NCBI RefSeq assembly: GCF_030818695.1
Contig: NZ_JAUTAR010000001.1
Location: 1,606,501-1,670,500, forward strand
Direction: 5' to 3'
DNA length: 64,000 nt
Source: Chryseobacterium sp. SORGH_AS_0447
GTDB taxonomy: Bacteria > Bacteroidota > Bacteroidia > Flavobacteriales > Weeksellaceae
The stretch's first letter is position 1; every line of letters starts with the position of its first letter. Shown here piece by piece: positions 34,985 through 43,464 of this stretch. The notes below the pieces were generated by a model. The model worked only from the letters and a program-made list of their open reading frames with translations, was not told the origin of the DNA and did no database searches. The translations under genes were made by a program, and so were the position numbers.

Positions 34985-36214
34985 CTAATTATACTTTATC
35001 GCTTTTACCGGGGATATTTTGCTGATCAGGTAACTCGGAACAATCAGTGCCAGACCCGAAATAAGCAGGATGCCGAGAGAAATGGAGATAATTGCAATTG
35101 GATTGAGGTCTACCGGAACGGTGCTTACATAATAATTCTCCGGATTTAATTTAATTACTCCAAAAATCTTCTGGATGAAAATCAGGCCGAGGCCGATAGC
35201 GTTTCCGTACAGTAATCCCGGAACCATGATGATGAGCGTATAATTGATAAACGTAGCCCTGATCTGCGCATTGCTTGCGCCAAGGGTTTTCAGTAAACCA
35301 ATGGAATTTGTTCTCTCAATAATCAGGATCAGAAGAACCATGATGATATTAATGACCACGACAATCAGCATGATGATGATGATCAATGCGATATTGGTGT
35401 CGAAAATGCTGATCCAGTCGGTAATCTGCGGGAATTTTTCCGTTGCCTTTTCCGCATAGTTTTTATAGCCGATCAGCTTTTCAATTTCAGGCATATTCCG
35501 GTCGATATCGTTTACGTTTTTAAAAAAAATATCCAGTCCGCCGATTTCATCCGGCTTCATATCCTGAATTTTGCGTACATGGTTAATTCCACCCAGCACA
35601 AACTGGTCATCGATCATTTTAATATCCGTCCTGTAGATTCCGACTACCTCAAATTTTCTGTAAATAGGCTTCTGATCTGCTTTGGAGAAAACGGTTACGA
35701 TGCTGTCTTTTACTTTCAAATGAAGATCATTGGCTATTTTCTGAGAGATGGTAACCCCGTTATAATATCCTTTTTCAGTAACTTTCGGTGAGGTTCCGGC
35801 GATCAGGAATTTTTTAAACCGAAGGCTGTCGAAATCTTTTCCAACCCCTTTGAAAATAATACCGGCAAAATTGTGCTCATTCCGCATAATTCCTGTTACC
35901 GTAGCATATTTCTGGACACTTGCCACATCCGGCAACTCTTTTATTTTTTTCAGGTCCAGCCCCTGGTTATCCAGTACCGACGTATTATACGACGAGTTGG
36001 ACCGGGTTGAACGTACGGTAATATGCCCGCTGAAATCTGCCAGTCTTTCTTTTATGGCTTTCTTGGAGCCAAACCCCGTGGAAACGGTGATCAGCGAAAC
36101 AATAATTCCCAAAGCCACGGAAAGCCTGCCGATAAAGATGATGACCCGTGATAGGTTATTTTTGTTATCTTTGGAAAACGCTATTTTTTTGGAAAAATAT
36201 AAAGGAAAGCTCAA
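34985..36214 (-). CDS. LolC/LolE-type ABC transporter permease
   Basis: 409 residues from TTG 36214 (reading M/LSFPLYFSKKIAFSKDN). The frame extends to 36283, but that part is antisense to the signal peptide of namZ and does not look like the family. First helix about 22-43, a large periplasmic domain, then three FtsX helices (about 273-300, 323-353, 378-400), with IERTNSIGLLKTLGASNAQIR and the terminus PVKAIKYN. The family moves lipoproteins out of the inner membrane with a LolD ATPase. No ATPase lies adjacent. Confidence 0.85.
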   Translation of the reverse strand: MSFPLYFSKKIAFSKDNKNNLSRVIIFIGRLSVALGIIVSLITVSTGFGSKKAIKERLADFSGHITVRSTRSNSSYNTSVLDNQGLDLKKIKELPDVASVQKYATVTGIMRNEHNFAGIIFKGVGKDFDSLRFKKFLIAGTSPKVTEKGYYNGVTISQKIANDLHLKVKDSIVTVFSKADQKPIYRKFEVVGIYRTDIKMIDDQFVLGGINHVRKIQDMKPDEIGGLDIFFKNVNDIDRNMPEIEKLIGYKNYAEKATEKFPQITDWISIFDTNIALIIIIMLIVVVINIIMVLLILIIERTNSIGLLKTLGASNAQIRATFINYTLIIMVPGLLYGNAIGLGLIFIQKIFGVIKLNPENYYVSTVPVDLNPIAIISISLGILLISGLALIVPSYLISKISPVKAIKYN

Positions 36215-36218
36215 GACG

Positions 36219-37430
36219 ATGAATTTAGATTTCAAAATTAAAAATTTACTTCTTATTTGCCTAATTTTTTTAGGAGTATTCAATCAATATTATTCTCAGG
36301 TTCAATATACAGGTAATTTTAAAACCGGTGCCGATCAGCCCGGATTGTATTTGCCCTTGCTGAAAGGCAAAACCGTCGGGGTCGTGACCAACCAGACGGG
36401 ACTGATGAGCGACCGGACTTATGTGGTGGATTTCCTGGTAAAAAACGGAATTAAAATCAAGTCTATTTTTGCGCCGGAACATGGCTTCAGGGGAGATGCC
36501 GACGCCGGGGAAAAAGTAAAAAACGGGGTGGACGTAAAGACCGGGATTCCGATTGTTTCCCTGTATGGCAACAACAAAAAGCCAAGTGTTGAACAGTTGA
36601 AGGGAATTGATATTATTTTATTTGACATTCAGGATGTCGGAGTCCGTTTCTATACTTATATTTCCACGCTAACGTATGTGATGGAAGCCGGAGCCGAAAA
36701 TAATGTAGAGGTCATCGTATTAGACCGTCCAAATCCGCATGACGGTTATACAGACGGACCGGTTTTAAAGAAAAAATGGACCAGCTTTGTCGGTATGCAT
36801 GAAGTTCCGGTGGTGTACGGATTAACCATCGGCGAATACGGAAAAATGGTCAATGGTGAAAAGTGGCTCAAAAATAAGGTGCAGGCTAAGTACACCCTGA
36901 TCCCAATGAAAAACTATCATAAAACCAAGCGGTACCCAATGCTGGACAGGCCATCGCCCAACCTTCCGAACGATAAATCGATCAATTTATATCCAAGCCT
37001 TTGCTTTTTCGAAGGGACACAGGTTTCGGTAGGAAGGGGTACGGATCTTCCGTTTCAGATCTACGGCTCACCGTGGACCCAAAGTCTGCCTTATCAGTTT
37101 ATCCCTAAGCCTACGAAAGGAGCAAAAGACCCCTTTTTAAACGGGAAATTATGTTACGGCGAAAATCTGTCGGAGTATCCGCATGACCTCAGGGAATTGA
37201 ATCTCGAATGGCTGATGAAAGCCTATAAAAATTACAGAAATCCGGATCTCAGTTTTTTCCTTCAGCCTGCAGCAGGGAAGAATTTCTGGTTTGATACACT
37301 GGCGGGAAGCGATGAGCTGAGAAAGCAGCTTGTTGCAGGAAAATCAGTTTCCGAGATAAAAGCATCCTGGAAATCCGATCTCGATCAGTTCGAAAAGATC
37401 AGGAAGAAATATGTGGTTTATGAAAAATAG
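36219..37430 (+). CDS. namZ: NamZ-like exo-beta-N-acetylmuramidase (DUF1343)
   Basis: 403 residues from ATG 36219. Signal peptide of about 27 residues (LLLICLIFLGVFNQYYSQ). DUF1343 signatures: LKGKTVGVVTNQTGL, IFAPEHGFRGDADAGE, DIQDVGVRFYTYISTL, VLDRPNPHDG and FFEGTQVSVGRGTDLPFQIYGSPW. Members remove terminal MurNAc residues in peptidoglycan recycling. A longer frame starting at 35850 is only antisense to the permease. The start codon is 4 bp from the TTG start of the divergent permease gene, so the promoters must lie inside each other's coding regions. Confidence 0.9.
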   Translation: MNLDFKIKNLLLICLIFLGVFNQYYSQVQYTGNFKTGADQPGLYLPLLKGKTVGVVTNQTGLMSDRTYVVDFLVKNGIKIKSIFAPEHGFRGDADAGEKVKNGVDVKTGIPIVSLYGNNKKPSVEQLKGIDIILFDIQDVGVRFYTYISTLTYVMEAGAENNVEVIVLDRPNPHDGYTDGPVLKKKWTSFVGMHEVPVVYGLTIGEYGKMVNGEKWLKNKVQAKYTLIPMKNYHKTKRYPMLDRPSPNLPNDKSINLYPSLCFFEGTQVSVGRGTDLPFQIYGSPWTQSLPYQFIPKPTKGAKDPFLNGKLCYGENLSEYPHDLRELNLEWLMKAYKNYRNPDLSFFLQPAAGKNFWFDTLAGSDELRKQLVAGKSVSEIKASWKSDLDQFEKIRKKYVVYEK

Positions 37431-37434
37431 AAAG

Positions 37435-37524
37435 GTGAATGGTCAATCGTCAATTTGGCTTCGCCAGTCAATTTTTAAAATTCACAAGCGTTAGCGAATT
37501 CACCATTGACTATTGACCATTCAC
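37435..37524. repeat. Copy 2 of the 90-bp palindromic 3'-end repeat
   Basis: Outer arms GTGAATGGTCAATCGTCAAT and ATTGACTATTGACCATTCAC are complementary at 19 of 20 positions. The centre holds TGGC-TTC-GCCA and AATTTTTAAAATT. It fills the space between the namZ stop (5 bp away) and the stop of the convergent small gene (10 bp away), and probably serves as a bidirectional terminator. Confidence 0.85.
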
Positions 37525-37533
37525 TTTATTATA

Positions 37534-37740
37534 TCAGTCAAAATTCTGTGGCGGTGTCTTATCATCTTTTCCTTTGTTCATAATAACCAAACCGATGGAC
37601 AGCCCGATAACGCCGGCTCCGGCAATCATGAGCGCTCTTTCCAGCTTGTCTGCCTGATCATTTCCGAGGTAATTCATCAGGAAAAGGATGACAAATGTAA
37701 TGACACAAATAATGATATGGTTCTTTCCGAATAACTTCAT
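37534..37740 (-). CDS. Small two-helix membrane protein
   Basis: 68 residues. Two membrane helices (about 7-24 HIIICVITFVILFLMNYL and 37-53 LMIAGAGVIGLSIGLVI) with a short charged loop and a cytosolic tail KGKDDKTPPQNFD. No family recognised. It follows the DUF3575 gene by 4 bp and ends the leftward thioredoxin-DUF3575 run. Confidence 0.75.
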   Translation of the reverse strand: MKLFGKNHIIICVITFVILFLMNYLGNDQADKLERALMIAGAGVIGLSIGLVIMNKGKDDKTPPQNFD

Positions 37741-37744
37741 GAGA

Positions 37745-38377
37745 TTATTTTAATTTATAAGAAATCATAACGCCGCCTCTATATGGAATGATTTCACCGC
37801 TCTTATTGTAGTCGGTCGCTTTATCATAACGGTCTCCTCTAACACGGTCATATCCTTTGTAGAAGTCCTGTGAAGTTCCTACCGCTCCATAGATATCGAT
37901 ATTCCAGCGGTCGGAAACTTTAAACTGGTATCCTGCAGTAACTCCCAGGATTAACGAATATCCTCTTTGATAAAAATCTGAAGAATTACGGGTAATCCCT
38001 GTTTCTTCTTCAGTATATATATTGTCTTTCCAGTAGTTCCATTTTTGTACATTAAAACGGGATGCTGCAATATTGGCTCCAATATACCAGTGGTTAAATG
38101 CTTCATTGAAATAATATCGTCCTTCTAATGAAATGGAATAATACTGCATCTCATGTCCTGCAAAAGATTTCCAAGGCGAAATAAAAACATCACCCTGCAC
38201 CGTAACCTTCTTGCTTACCTGATGCTCCAGTGCTAAATTTACAATTCCGATAGGGATAAATAAAGCATTTCCCTTCACATATACGCTTTTTTCAGATGGC
38301 TGTTCCTGTTCCTGGGCGTTTAAACTTCCTAATAAAAACAGGGTAAGAAATCCTGTAATAAATTTAATTTTTGACAT
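37745..38377 (-). CDS. DUF3575 outer-membrane beta-barrel protein
   Basis: 210 residues. Signal peptide of about 21 residues (LLGSLNAQ). The mature part is an eight-strand-like barrel with alternating aromatic strands (YSISLEGRYYF, GYSLILGVTAGYQF) and the motif VNLALEHQVSKKVTVQGDVFISPW of DUF3575. Ends in VMISYKLK. Outer membrane, function unknown. It sits 3 bp downstream of the thioredoxin-fold gene. Confidence 0.8.
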   Translation of the reverse strand: MSKIKFITGFLTLFLLGSLNAQEQEQPSEKSVYVKGNALFIPIGIVNLALEHQVSKKVTVQGDVFISPWKSFAGHEMQYYSISLEGRYYFNEAFNHWYIGANIAASRFNVQKWNYWKDNIYTEEETGITRNSSDFYQRGYSLILGVTAGYQFKVSDRWNIDIYGAVGTSQDFYKGYDRVRGDRYDKATDYNKSGEIIPYRGGVMISYKLK

Positions 38378-38380
38378 TCG

Positions 38381-39556
38381 TTATTTCAATTGTTTCAATA
38401 ATTCATTAGCTAAAGTGGAATCTTTTTGTGATTGGGTGGCTATATTTTTAGACATTTCGGCATAGGTTTTTGCCATTTCCTTATTTCCTGTTAAAAAATA
38501 AAGCTTCGCAAGAATGTAAGTGTTTTCGGAGGTTTCGCCTCTCATGACGGATTTTTCTGCCCATTCTGCGGCTTTTTTAAGAGAAGATGGGGTTTTTATA
38601 TGTTCAGAAAATATCCAGGAAGCTTTTAAAAGCTCGTTGGGTTCAAAGGCTTCAGCATTTTTGTAATAAGCCAGTGCAGCCTTTTCGTATTCCGGGAAAT
38701 CGGCGTTCTGCTCGTAATAGCTTAATTTGGTCTGGTTGAGTTTTACTTCCGCGTCATGCTTTCCCACAAGAGGCTCAGCATTTTTCATGAAATAGTTTTC
38801 ATTAATTTTTTTACTCTGCGGATCGATTGATTGTTCCACAATCTTTCCTAATTTAATCTGGTTGTCAAACTCTTTGTAAGTTTCTTCGGGTAAAAATTTA
38901 ATAATATCTGCTTTTCTTTCGACGAAGGTTTTATAATTTTTATCTTCGGTAGACTTTAAAAAATACAGGAGCAGTCCGACATCATCTTTTGTGAATTCAT
39001 CGGTTGTTTTCCTGTTTTCAAAATACCTTTCGGAAGCCAGCTTTGCAAAGGCATAATCCGTAGAAGAGTTTAGCTTCATAATGTTGATGAGAAATTCCGG
39101 ATCTTTCTCTCCTTTGGCAAAGCGCTCTTTCAGGGAACCTTTCTTGTTGTTGGGAGAGTTTACATCCTGGGCCATAGTAAGAAACATGCTGCTTTCCATA
39201 TAGCCGAAATTCTGTGATACCAGTTCGCTGTCACCATTCAGAAACAGGTAGGTAGGATAGGAGCGGACCCCATATTTTACAGCAATATCCCTGCCTTCGC
39301 CTTTTTCCATATCAAATCTCGCGTTCACGAAATTAGCATTGAAATAATCTCCGACCGTTTTTTGGGTAAATACATTTTTTTCCATCATTTTGCAGGGGCC
39401 GCACCATGAAGCATAGGCATCGAGAAAGACAATTTTCTTTTCCTTTTTTGCTTTGGCAATAAGGTCTTTGAAAGGCAGGTCCTGAAACTGGATGGCTTCC
39501 TGGGCAAATGCTGCTACCGTGGAAAATAAAAATAAACCGGAGATAATCTTCTTCAT
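38381..39556 (-). CDS. Periplasmic thioredoxin-fold protein with helical repeat domain
   Basis: 391 residues. Signal peptide of about 19 residues (FSTVAAFAQ). The N-terminal thioredoxin domain (about 25-130) carries the active site W51-C-G-P-C55 and the cis-Pro in VRSYPTYLF. The rest (about 150-391) is helical with TPR/Sel1-like pairs (AEAFEPNELLKASWIF, TYILAKLYFLTGNKEMAKTYAEM). Likely a thiol-disulphide reductase or oxidase for exported proteins. Heads a three-gene run. Confidence 0.88.
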   Translation of the reverse strand: MKKIISGLFLFSTVAAFAQEAIQFQDLPFKDLIAKAKKEKKIVFLDAYASWCGPCKMMEKNVFTQKTVGDYFNANFVNARFDMEKGEGRDIAVKYGVRSYPTYLFLNGDSELVSQNFGYMESSMFLTMAQDVNSPNNKKGSLKERFAKGEKDPEFLINIMKLNSSTDYAFAKLASERYFENRKTTDEFTKDDVGLLLYFLKSTEDKNYKTFVERKADIIKFLPEETYKEFDNQIKLGKIVEQSIDPQSKKINENYFMKNAEPLVGKHDAEVKLNQTKLSYYEQNADFPEYEKAALAYYKNAEAFEPNELLKASWIFSEHIKTPSSLKKAAEWAEKSVMRGETSENTYILAKLYFLTGNKEMAKTYAEMSKNIATQSQKDSTLANELLKQLK

Positions 39557-39654
39557 TTTTCAAATAGAAATTTCAAAAAGCGAATATACTTATTTTCAGG
39601 TAAAAGATTGGTGATTATTGTGACATTAACCACCATTTAACAAAATTCCAAAAA

Positions 39655-39684
39655 ACAAAAAAGTCACCTCGTATGAGATGACTT
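39655..39684 (-). terminator. Terminator of the first tRNA-Phe gene
   Basis: On the minus strand AAGTCATCTC / GAGGTGACTT (one G-U pair), loop ATAC, followed by six Ts, directly after the tRNA. Confidence 0.85.
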
Positions 39685-39688
39685 TAAG

Positions 39689-39761
39689 TGGTTTCTCCAG
39701 GAATCGAACCAGGGACACATGGATTTTCAATCCATTGCTCTACCAACTGAGCTAAGAAACC
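39689..39761 (-). tRNA. tRNA-Phe (GAA), copy 1
   Basis: 73 nt without an encoded CCA. Acceptor GGTTTCT / AGAAACC, D arm AGCTCAGTTGGTAGAGC, anticodon stem ATGGA with loop TTGAAAA (anticodon GAA), T arm CCTGGTTCGATTCCTGG and discriminator A. Identical to the second copy. Confidence 0.97.
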
Positions 39762-39790
39762 ATTTGGTTGTACTTCGTTTTGAAGTGGTG

Positions 39791-39821
39791 CAAAACTAAT
39801 AATAATTATTAAATCATGCAA
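39791..39821 (-). promoter_or_regulatory. Promoter of tRNA-Phe copy 1
   Basis: Minus strand: TTG (39821-39819), 20 bp, TAGTTTTG (39798-39791). The same architecture precedes copy 2. Confidence 0.6.
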
Positions 39822-39846
39822 GGATATTTAAAATAACTTTGAAAAG

Positions 39847-39874
39847 AAAACCACCTTTTTACAGGTGGTTTTTT
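39847..39874 (-). terminator. Terminator of the second tRNA-Phe gene
   Basis: AAAACCACC / GGTGGTTTT with an 8-nt loop and flanking A/T runs, between the two tRNA genes. Confidence 0.8.
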
Positions 39875-39877
39875 AAG

Positions 39878-39950
39878 TGGTTTCTCCAGGAATCGAACCA
39901 GGGACACATGGATTTTCAATCCATTGCTCTACCAACTGAGCTAAGAAACC
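39878..39950 (-). tRNA. tRNA-Phe (GAA), copy 2
   Basis: Identical 73-nt sequence to copy 1, including anticodon GAA. It has its own promoter and terminator, so the pair is two transcription units rather than one tandem transcript. Confidence 0.97.
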
Positions 39951-39980
39951 ATTCTTTTACTTCGTTGTTTTAAAGTGATG

Positions 39981-40011
39981 CAAAAGTAGTAAGTTTTCGT
40001 ATATGAAGCAA
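39981..40011 (-). promoter_or_regulatory. Promoter of tRNA-Phe copy 2
   Basis: Minus strand: TTG (40011-40009), 20 bp, TACTTTTG (39988-39981), parallel to copy 1. Confidence 0.6.
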
Positions 40012-40046
40012 GTATTAAGAATACTTTTTTTAACAAATCTTAAAAC

Positions 40047-41888
40047 CTACTGATTTTCAATCGGATTATTTTCCTGTTCCTTTCGGATCTGTTCGCTCAT
40101 TTCCTCTAATACCGGCTTAATCGTGCTTTCGGGAAGATCACTGATCCGGATATACATCAGCCCGTCGATCGCATCGTTGAAGTTGGGATCTACATTGAAG
40201 GCGATTACCTTTGCGTTCTGCTTAATGTATTTCTTAATTAAGACAGGCAGTCTCAGCTCCGGCTCGAGATCGTCAATGATCTTATCAAGCTTATTCAGAT
40301 CAGACTCCATTTCCTCGAAAAACAGGTGCTTGTCGCGGTCCCGGAGTTTTACTTTATATTCATTTCTCGGCGTGATGTACTGAGCTACGGCAGAATCATA
40401 GTAATTCGAACGCATAAACTCGATCATCAGGGATTTTGAGAATTCGGAGAATTTATTCGAAATACTCACACCGCCCATCAGGAATTTATGATCGGGATTT
40501 CTGAGGCAGACGTGTACGATCCCCCTCCATAAAAGGAACAGGGGTAGAGGCTTCTGCTGGTATTCCTGGCAGATGTACGCCCGTCCCATTTCAATTACTT
40601 TTTTGAAGAAAGGGTGGATATCCTGTTCAAATTCGAACAAAGAACTGGTATAAAAGCCCCGGATCCCCGATTTTTTCATAACTTCTTTGCCCAAAGCCAT
40701 CCGGTAGGCACCCACAAGCTTTTCCGCAGCATTATCCCAAAGGAAAAGGTGATGGTAATGCTTATCATATTCGTCCAGGTCGAAAGGCAGGTTGCTTCCT
40801 TCGCCCACGGCACGGAAGGTAAGCTCCCGCTGGCGTCCGATTTCCCTCATGATCGAAGGAATCTCCTCGTAAGTGGTAAAGTAAACTTCATAATTTCCAT
40901 TGCTGAAAAACATCTTATCTGTTCCTTTCAGCTTGGAAATGTCTTTTAAAATGTCCTCTTTCGGTGTTTCATCAATGATGTTCTGGACAATATTTTCTTC
41001 CTTCAGCAAAGGGAACTTTACCGATAGATTCTTAAGATTGATGCTTTCAGCCAATGATTTCCTCTTTTCATAATAAGATTGCATCATGTATACTTTACGT
41101 TTCAGAAACTCGCCCAGCTCCTGAATCGTTTCCATATCATCCATGGCTTTTACCGTAATCGGCTTTCCGATCCTGATCCTGATCGGTTTTTCCCGGTCTT
41201 TCATCATCTCCGCAGGAAGCATGATGGTCTGTAAATTAGGATGAAACTTTGCCACCTGATAGAACACCCTGCTGTTTTTTGCATGGAAATACATAGGAAC
41301 CACCGGCACTTTAGCCATCCGGATCAGCTTCAGCGCCGGTTTTTCCCAGTCTTTATCCAATATCTCTCCGTAAGGATTATTTTTGTTTGAAACTTCGCCT
41401 GCCGGGAAGATTCCTACGCAGCCTCCGTTTTGCAGATGCTTTAATGTTTCGCGCATCCCCGAAGAGCTGCTGTGTGCTTCTTTTCTGTTTTCAAAAGGAT
41501 TGACGGAAATTACGTAAGGTTCCATAGGTTTAATCTTCTCCAGAAGAAAATTTCCCATTACCTTAAAATCCGGTCGCACTTCCGAAAGTACCTTACACAT
41601 GAGAATCCCGTCGATTGCGCCCAGCGGATGATTCGAAACCAGAATAAAAGGACCTGTCTTAGGAATTTTTGCCAGATCCTCTTCAAAAGCGATATAACTT
41701 AATTTACGCTCTCTCACAAATGAGTCGAAAAAGTCTTTACCTTCCTTGTCTTTCAGTTTGTCGTATAGTCTGTTTACTTCGTTTATTTTAGCAATGCTCA
41801 TAATAGCAGATGCTACAGGATTCTTAAGAAATCCTATTTTACTTAAGCCGGAAGCTTTTATTAAATCGTTTTTCGAAATTAAACTCAT
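40047..41888 (-). CDS. olsF: Bifunctional ornithine-lipid acyltransferase (OlsF type)
   Basis: 613 residues in two catalytic halves. Residues about 1-280 are a PlsC-like acyltransferase with SNHPLGAIDG (H87, D93), VNPFENRKEA and IFPAGEVS. Residues about 330-560 are a GNAT-type OlsB-like N-acyltransferase with RELTFRAVGEGSNLPFDLDEYDKHYHHL, VGAYRM and GVSISNKFSEFSKSLMIEF. This fusion is the architecture of OlsF, which both N-acylates ornithine and O-acylates the lyso-lipid to make ornithine lipids in Serratia and flavobacteria. Membrane-associated. It lies 22 bp downstream of aspartokinase and is probably co-transcribed. Confidence 0.85.
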   Translation of the reverse strand: MSLISKNDLIKASGLSKIGFLKNPVASAIMSIAKINEVNRLYDKLKDKEGKDFFDSFVRERKLSYIAFEEDLAKIPKTGPFILVSNHPLGAIDGILMCKVLSEVRPDFKVMGNFLLEKIKPMEPYVISVNPFENRKEAHSSSSGMRETLKHLQNGGCVGIFPAGEVSNKNNPYGEILDKDWEKPALKLIRMAKVPVVPMYFHAKNSRVFYQVAKFHPNLQTIMLPAEMMKDREKPIRIRIGKPITVKAMDDMETIQELGEFLKRKVYMMQSYYEKRKSLAESINLKNLSVKFPLLKEENIVQNIIDETPKEDILKDISKLKGTDKMFFSNGNYEVYFTTYEEIPSIMREIGRQRELTFRAVGEGSNLPFDLDEYDKHYHHLFLWDNAAEKLVGAYRMALGKEVMKKSGIRGFYTSSLFEFEQDIHPFFKKVIEMGRAYICQEYQQKPLPLFLLWRGIVHVCLRNPDHKFLMGGVSISNKFSEFSKSLMIEFMRSNYYDSAVAQYITPRNEYKVKLRDRDKHLFFEEMESDLNKLDKIIDDLEPELRLPVLIKKYIKQNAKVIAFNVDPNFNDAIDGLMYIRISDLPESTIKPVLEEMSEQIRKEQENNPIENQ

Positions 41889-41910
41889 GTGTGTTTAGTC
41901 GCAATTAGTT

Positions 41911-43149
41911 TTATTGTGTTACCATTTGAAGTGTATTCTTCGAAATCTGCTCCAATAATACACTTTTTTCCTGGTAAAATTGATCTATGTTCTCGATTTT
42001 AGCATTTCTTACCGTGAATAAAGATACATTTTTTACGATTTCCGTTTTAAATGATTTTTGCAGTTCTTCGTTAAGCTCATCGATATGATTGAATTTATCT
42101 TCCAGGCATAAAGCCAGTGAAATAGCAGAATTCTGCATCAGGGAAACCTTGATTTTATTTTTAGATAAATATCCGAAAACCAGGCTCATATGGTCTTCCG
42201 CAATGAATGAAAAATCGCGAGTCGATATTTTTAACAGCGTCTGGTTTTCCTTTAGGATATAAGATTCTTCGCTTTGATTTTTTTCTGAAGCGCCTACTTT
42301 TGTTCCTTCTTTCGTAGGATCTACAAAAGATTTTACGTAGAAAGGAATGTTTTTTTGCTGAAGCGGCTGCAATGTTTTCGGGTGGATTACACTCGCGCCA
42401 TAGTAGGCCATCTCAATCGCTTCTTCGTAAGAAATATTGGATAGCAGGGTCACATCCTTGAATTTTCTCGGATCTCCCGTCATTACCCCCGGTACATCTT
42501 TCCAGATGGTCATTGCTTCGGCATTCAGGCAGTAAGCAAAAATAGCGGCTGAATAATCGGAACCTTCTCTTCCCAAAGTAACGGTGAAATTATTGTCATC
42601 CGAACCAATAAAACCTTGGGTAACGTAGCAGATCTCTTTATTTAAGTTTGAAATAAATTCTTCGGTTTTCGCCCAGTCGACAACTCCTTCGCGGTAGGAA
42701 TTATCGGTTTTTACATAATCCCGGGCATCCAGCCACTGGTTGGTAAACTGAATTTCGTTTAAATATTCACTCACAATTTTCGTGGAAATCATTTCCCCGC
42801 AGCTTACGACCTGGTCATAGACGAAGTTATAGTTAGGAGACTTGTTTCTACGTAAAAAAGAATCAATATCATCAAAAAATAAATTGATTTCCGCAAAAAC
42901 AGCATGATTTTCGGGAAATAGGCCTTCCGCGATTTCCATGTGTTTTCGTTTTATCTTTTCAATTTCTGTTTGATAGTTCTCTTTTCTGAAATAAAGCTCC
43001 ACCACTTTTTCCAATTCATTCGTCGTTTTGCCCATCGCTGAGATTACCAGCAGACATTTGGCAAATCCCTGGCTTTTTAAAACCATAGACACGTTCTTTA
43101 CGCTTTCAGCATCTTTTACCGATGCTCCACCAAACTTGAAAATTTTCAT
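41911..43149 (-). CDS. lysC: Aspartate kinase
   Basis: 412 residues. Monofunctional aspartokinase feeding Lys/Thr/Met synthesis. Kinase domain (about 1-280) with KFGGAS at the N-terminus, QGFIGSD, TLGREGSDYSAAIFA and VPGVMTGDPRKF. The C-terminal ACT region (about 300-400) with LLKISTRDFSFIAEDHMSLVFGYLSKNKIKVSLMQNSAISLALCL is the allosteric module. The conserved phosphate loop has GASV rather than the commoner GTSV/GGTSV. No homoserine dehydrogenase fusion. Confidence 0.93.
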   Translation of the reverse strand: MKIFKFGGASVKDAESVKNVSMVLKSQGFAKCLLVISAMGKTTNELEKVVELYFRKENYQTEIEKIKRKHMEIAEGLFPENHAVFAEINLFFDDIDSFLRRNKSPNYNFVYDQVVSCGEMISTKIVSEYLNEIQFTNQWLDARDYVKTDNSYREGVVDWAKTEEFISNLNKEICYVTQGFIGSDDNNFTVTLGREGSDYSAAIFAYCLNAEAMTIWKDVPGVMTGDPRKFKDVTLLSNISYEEAIEMAYYGASVIHPKTLQPLQQKNIPFYVKSFVDPTKEGTKVGASEKNQSEESYILKENQTLLKISTRDFSFIAEDHMSLVFGYLSKNKIKVSLMQNSAISLALCLEDKFNHIDELNEELQKSFKTEIVKNVSLFTVRNAKIENIDQFYQEKSVLLEQISKNTLQMVTQ

Positions 43150-43464
43150 TAATTTGTTAATAATAAAATTGTTAGATAAAAATTATGGGAATATTTTACG
43201 GGGCTCAAAATTATAAATTTACAACGAGATATGAAATAGCCCATGAATTTCACCGGCTTAAGATTTTATTAAAATTAGTAATAAGCAGAAATTAGCATTG
43301 TTGCAATACCGAAAAGGGAGCATGTTTTTATGATAAGTCCTGCTTTTCAGATGGAGATTGAGTGTTTATTGTATTTAGGTACAGTAGGTTATAGGCTTTT
43401 ATTAATAATTATTTTAATTTGTGATAAATTTTACGAAATTTGAGCAAATCGTAAAAAGAAAAAT
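43150..43464. other. Gene-free spacer between lysC and fbp
   Basis: 315 bp, AT-rich, holding the divergent upstream regions of lysC and fbp. No ORF, repeat or clear hairpin found. A weak -7-like box GAAATTTG near 43435 may serve fbp. Confidence 0.4.

Noticed and set aside
35850..36218. Upstream extension of the namZ frame (ATG at 35850)
   Set aside because: It is antisense to the conserved LolC/E permease; the signal peptide at 36219 is the natural start.
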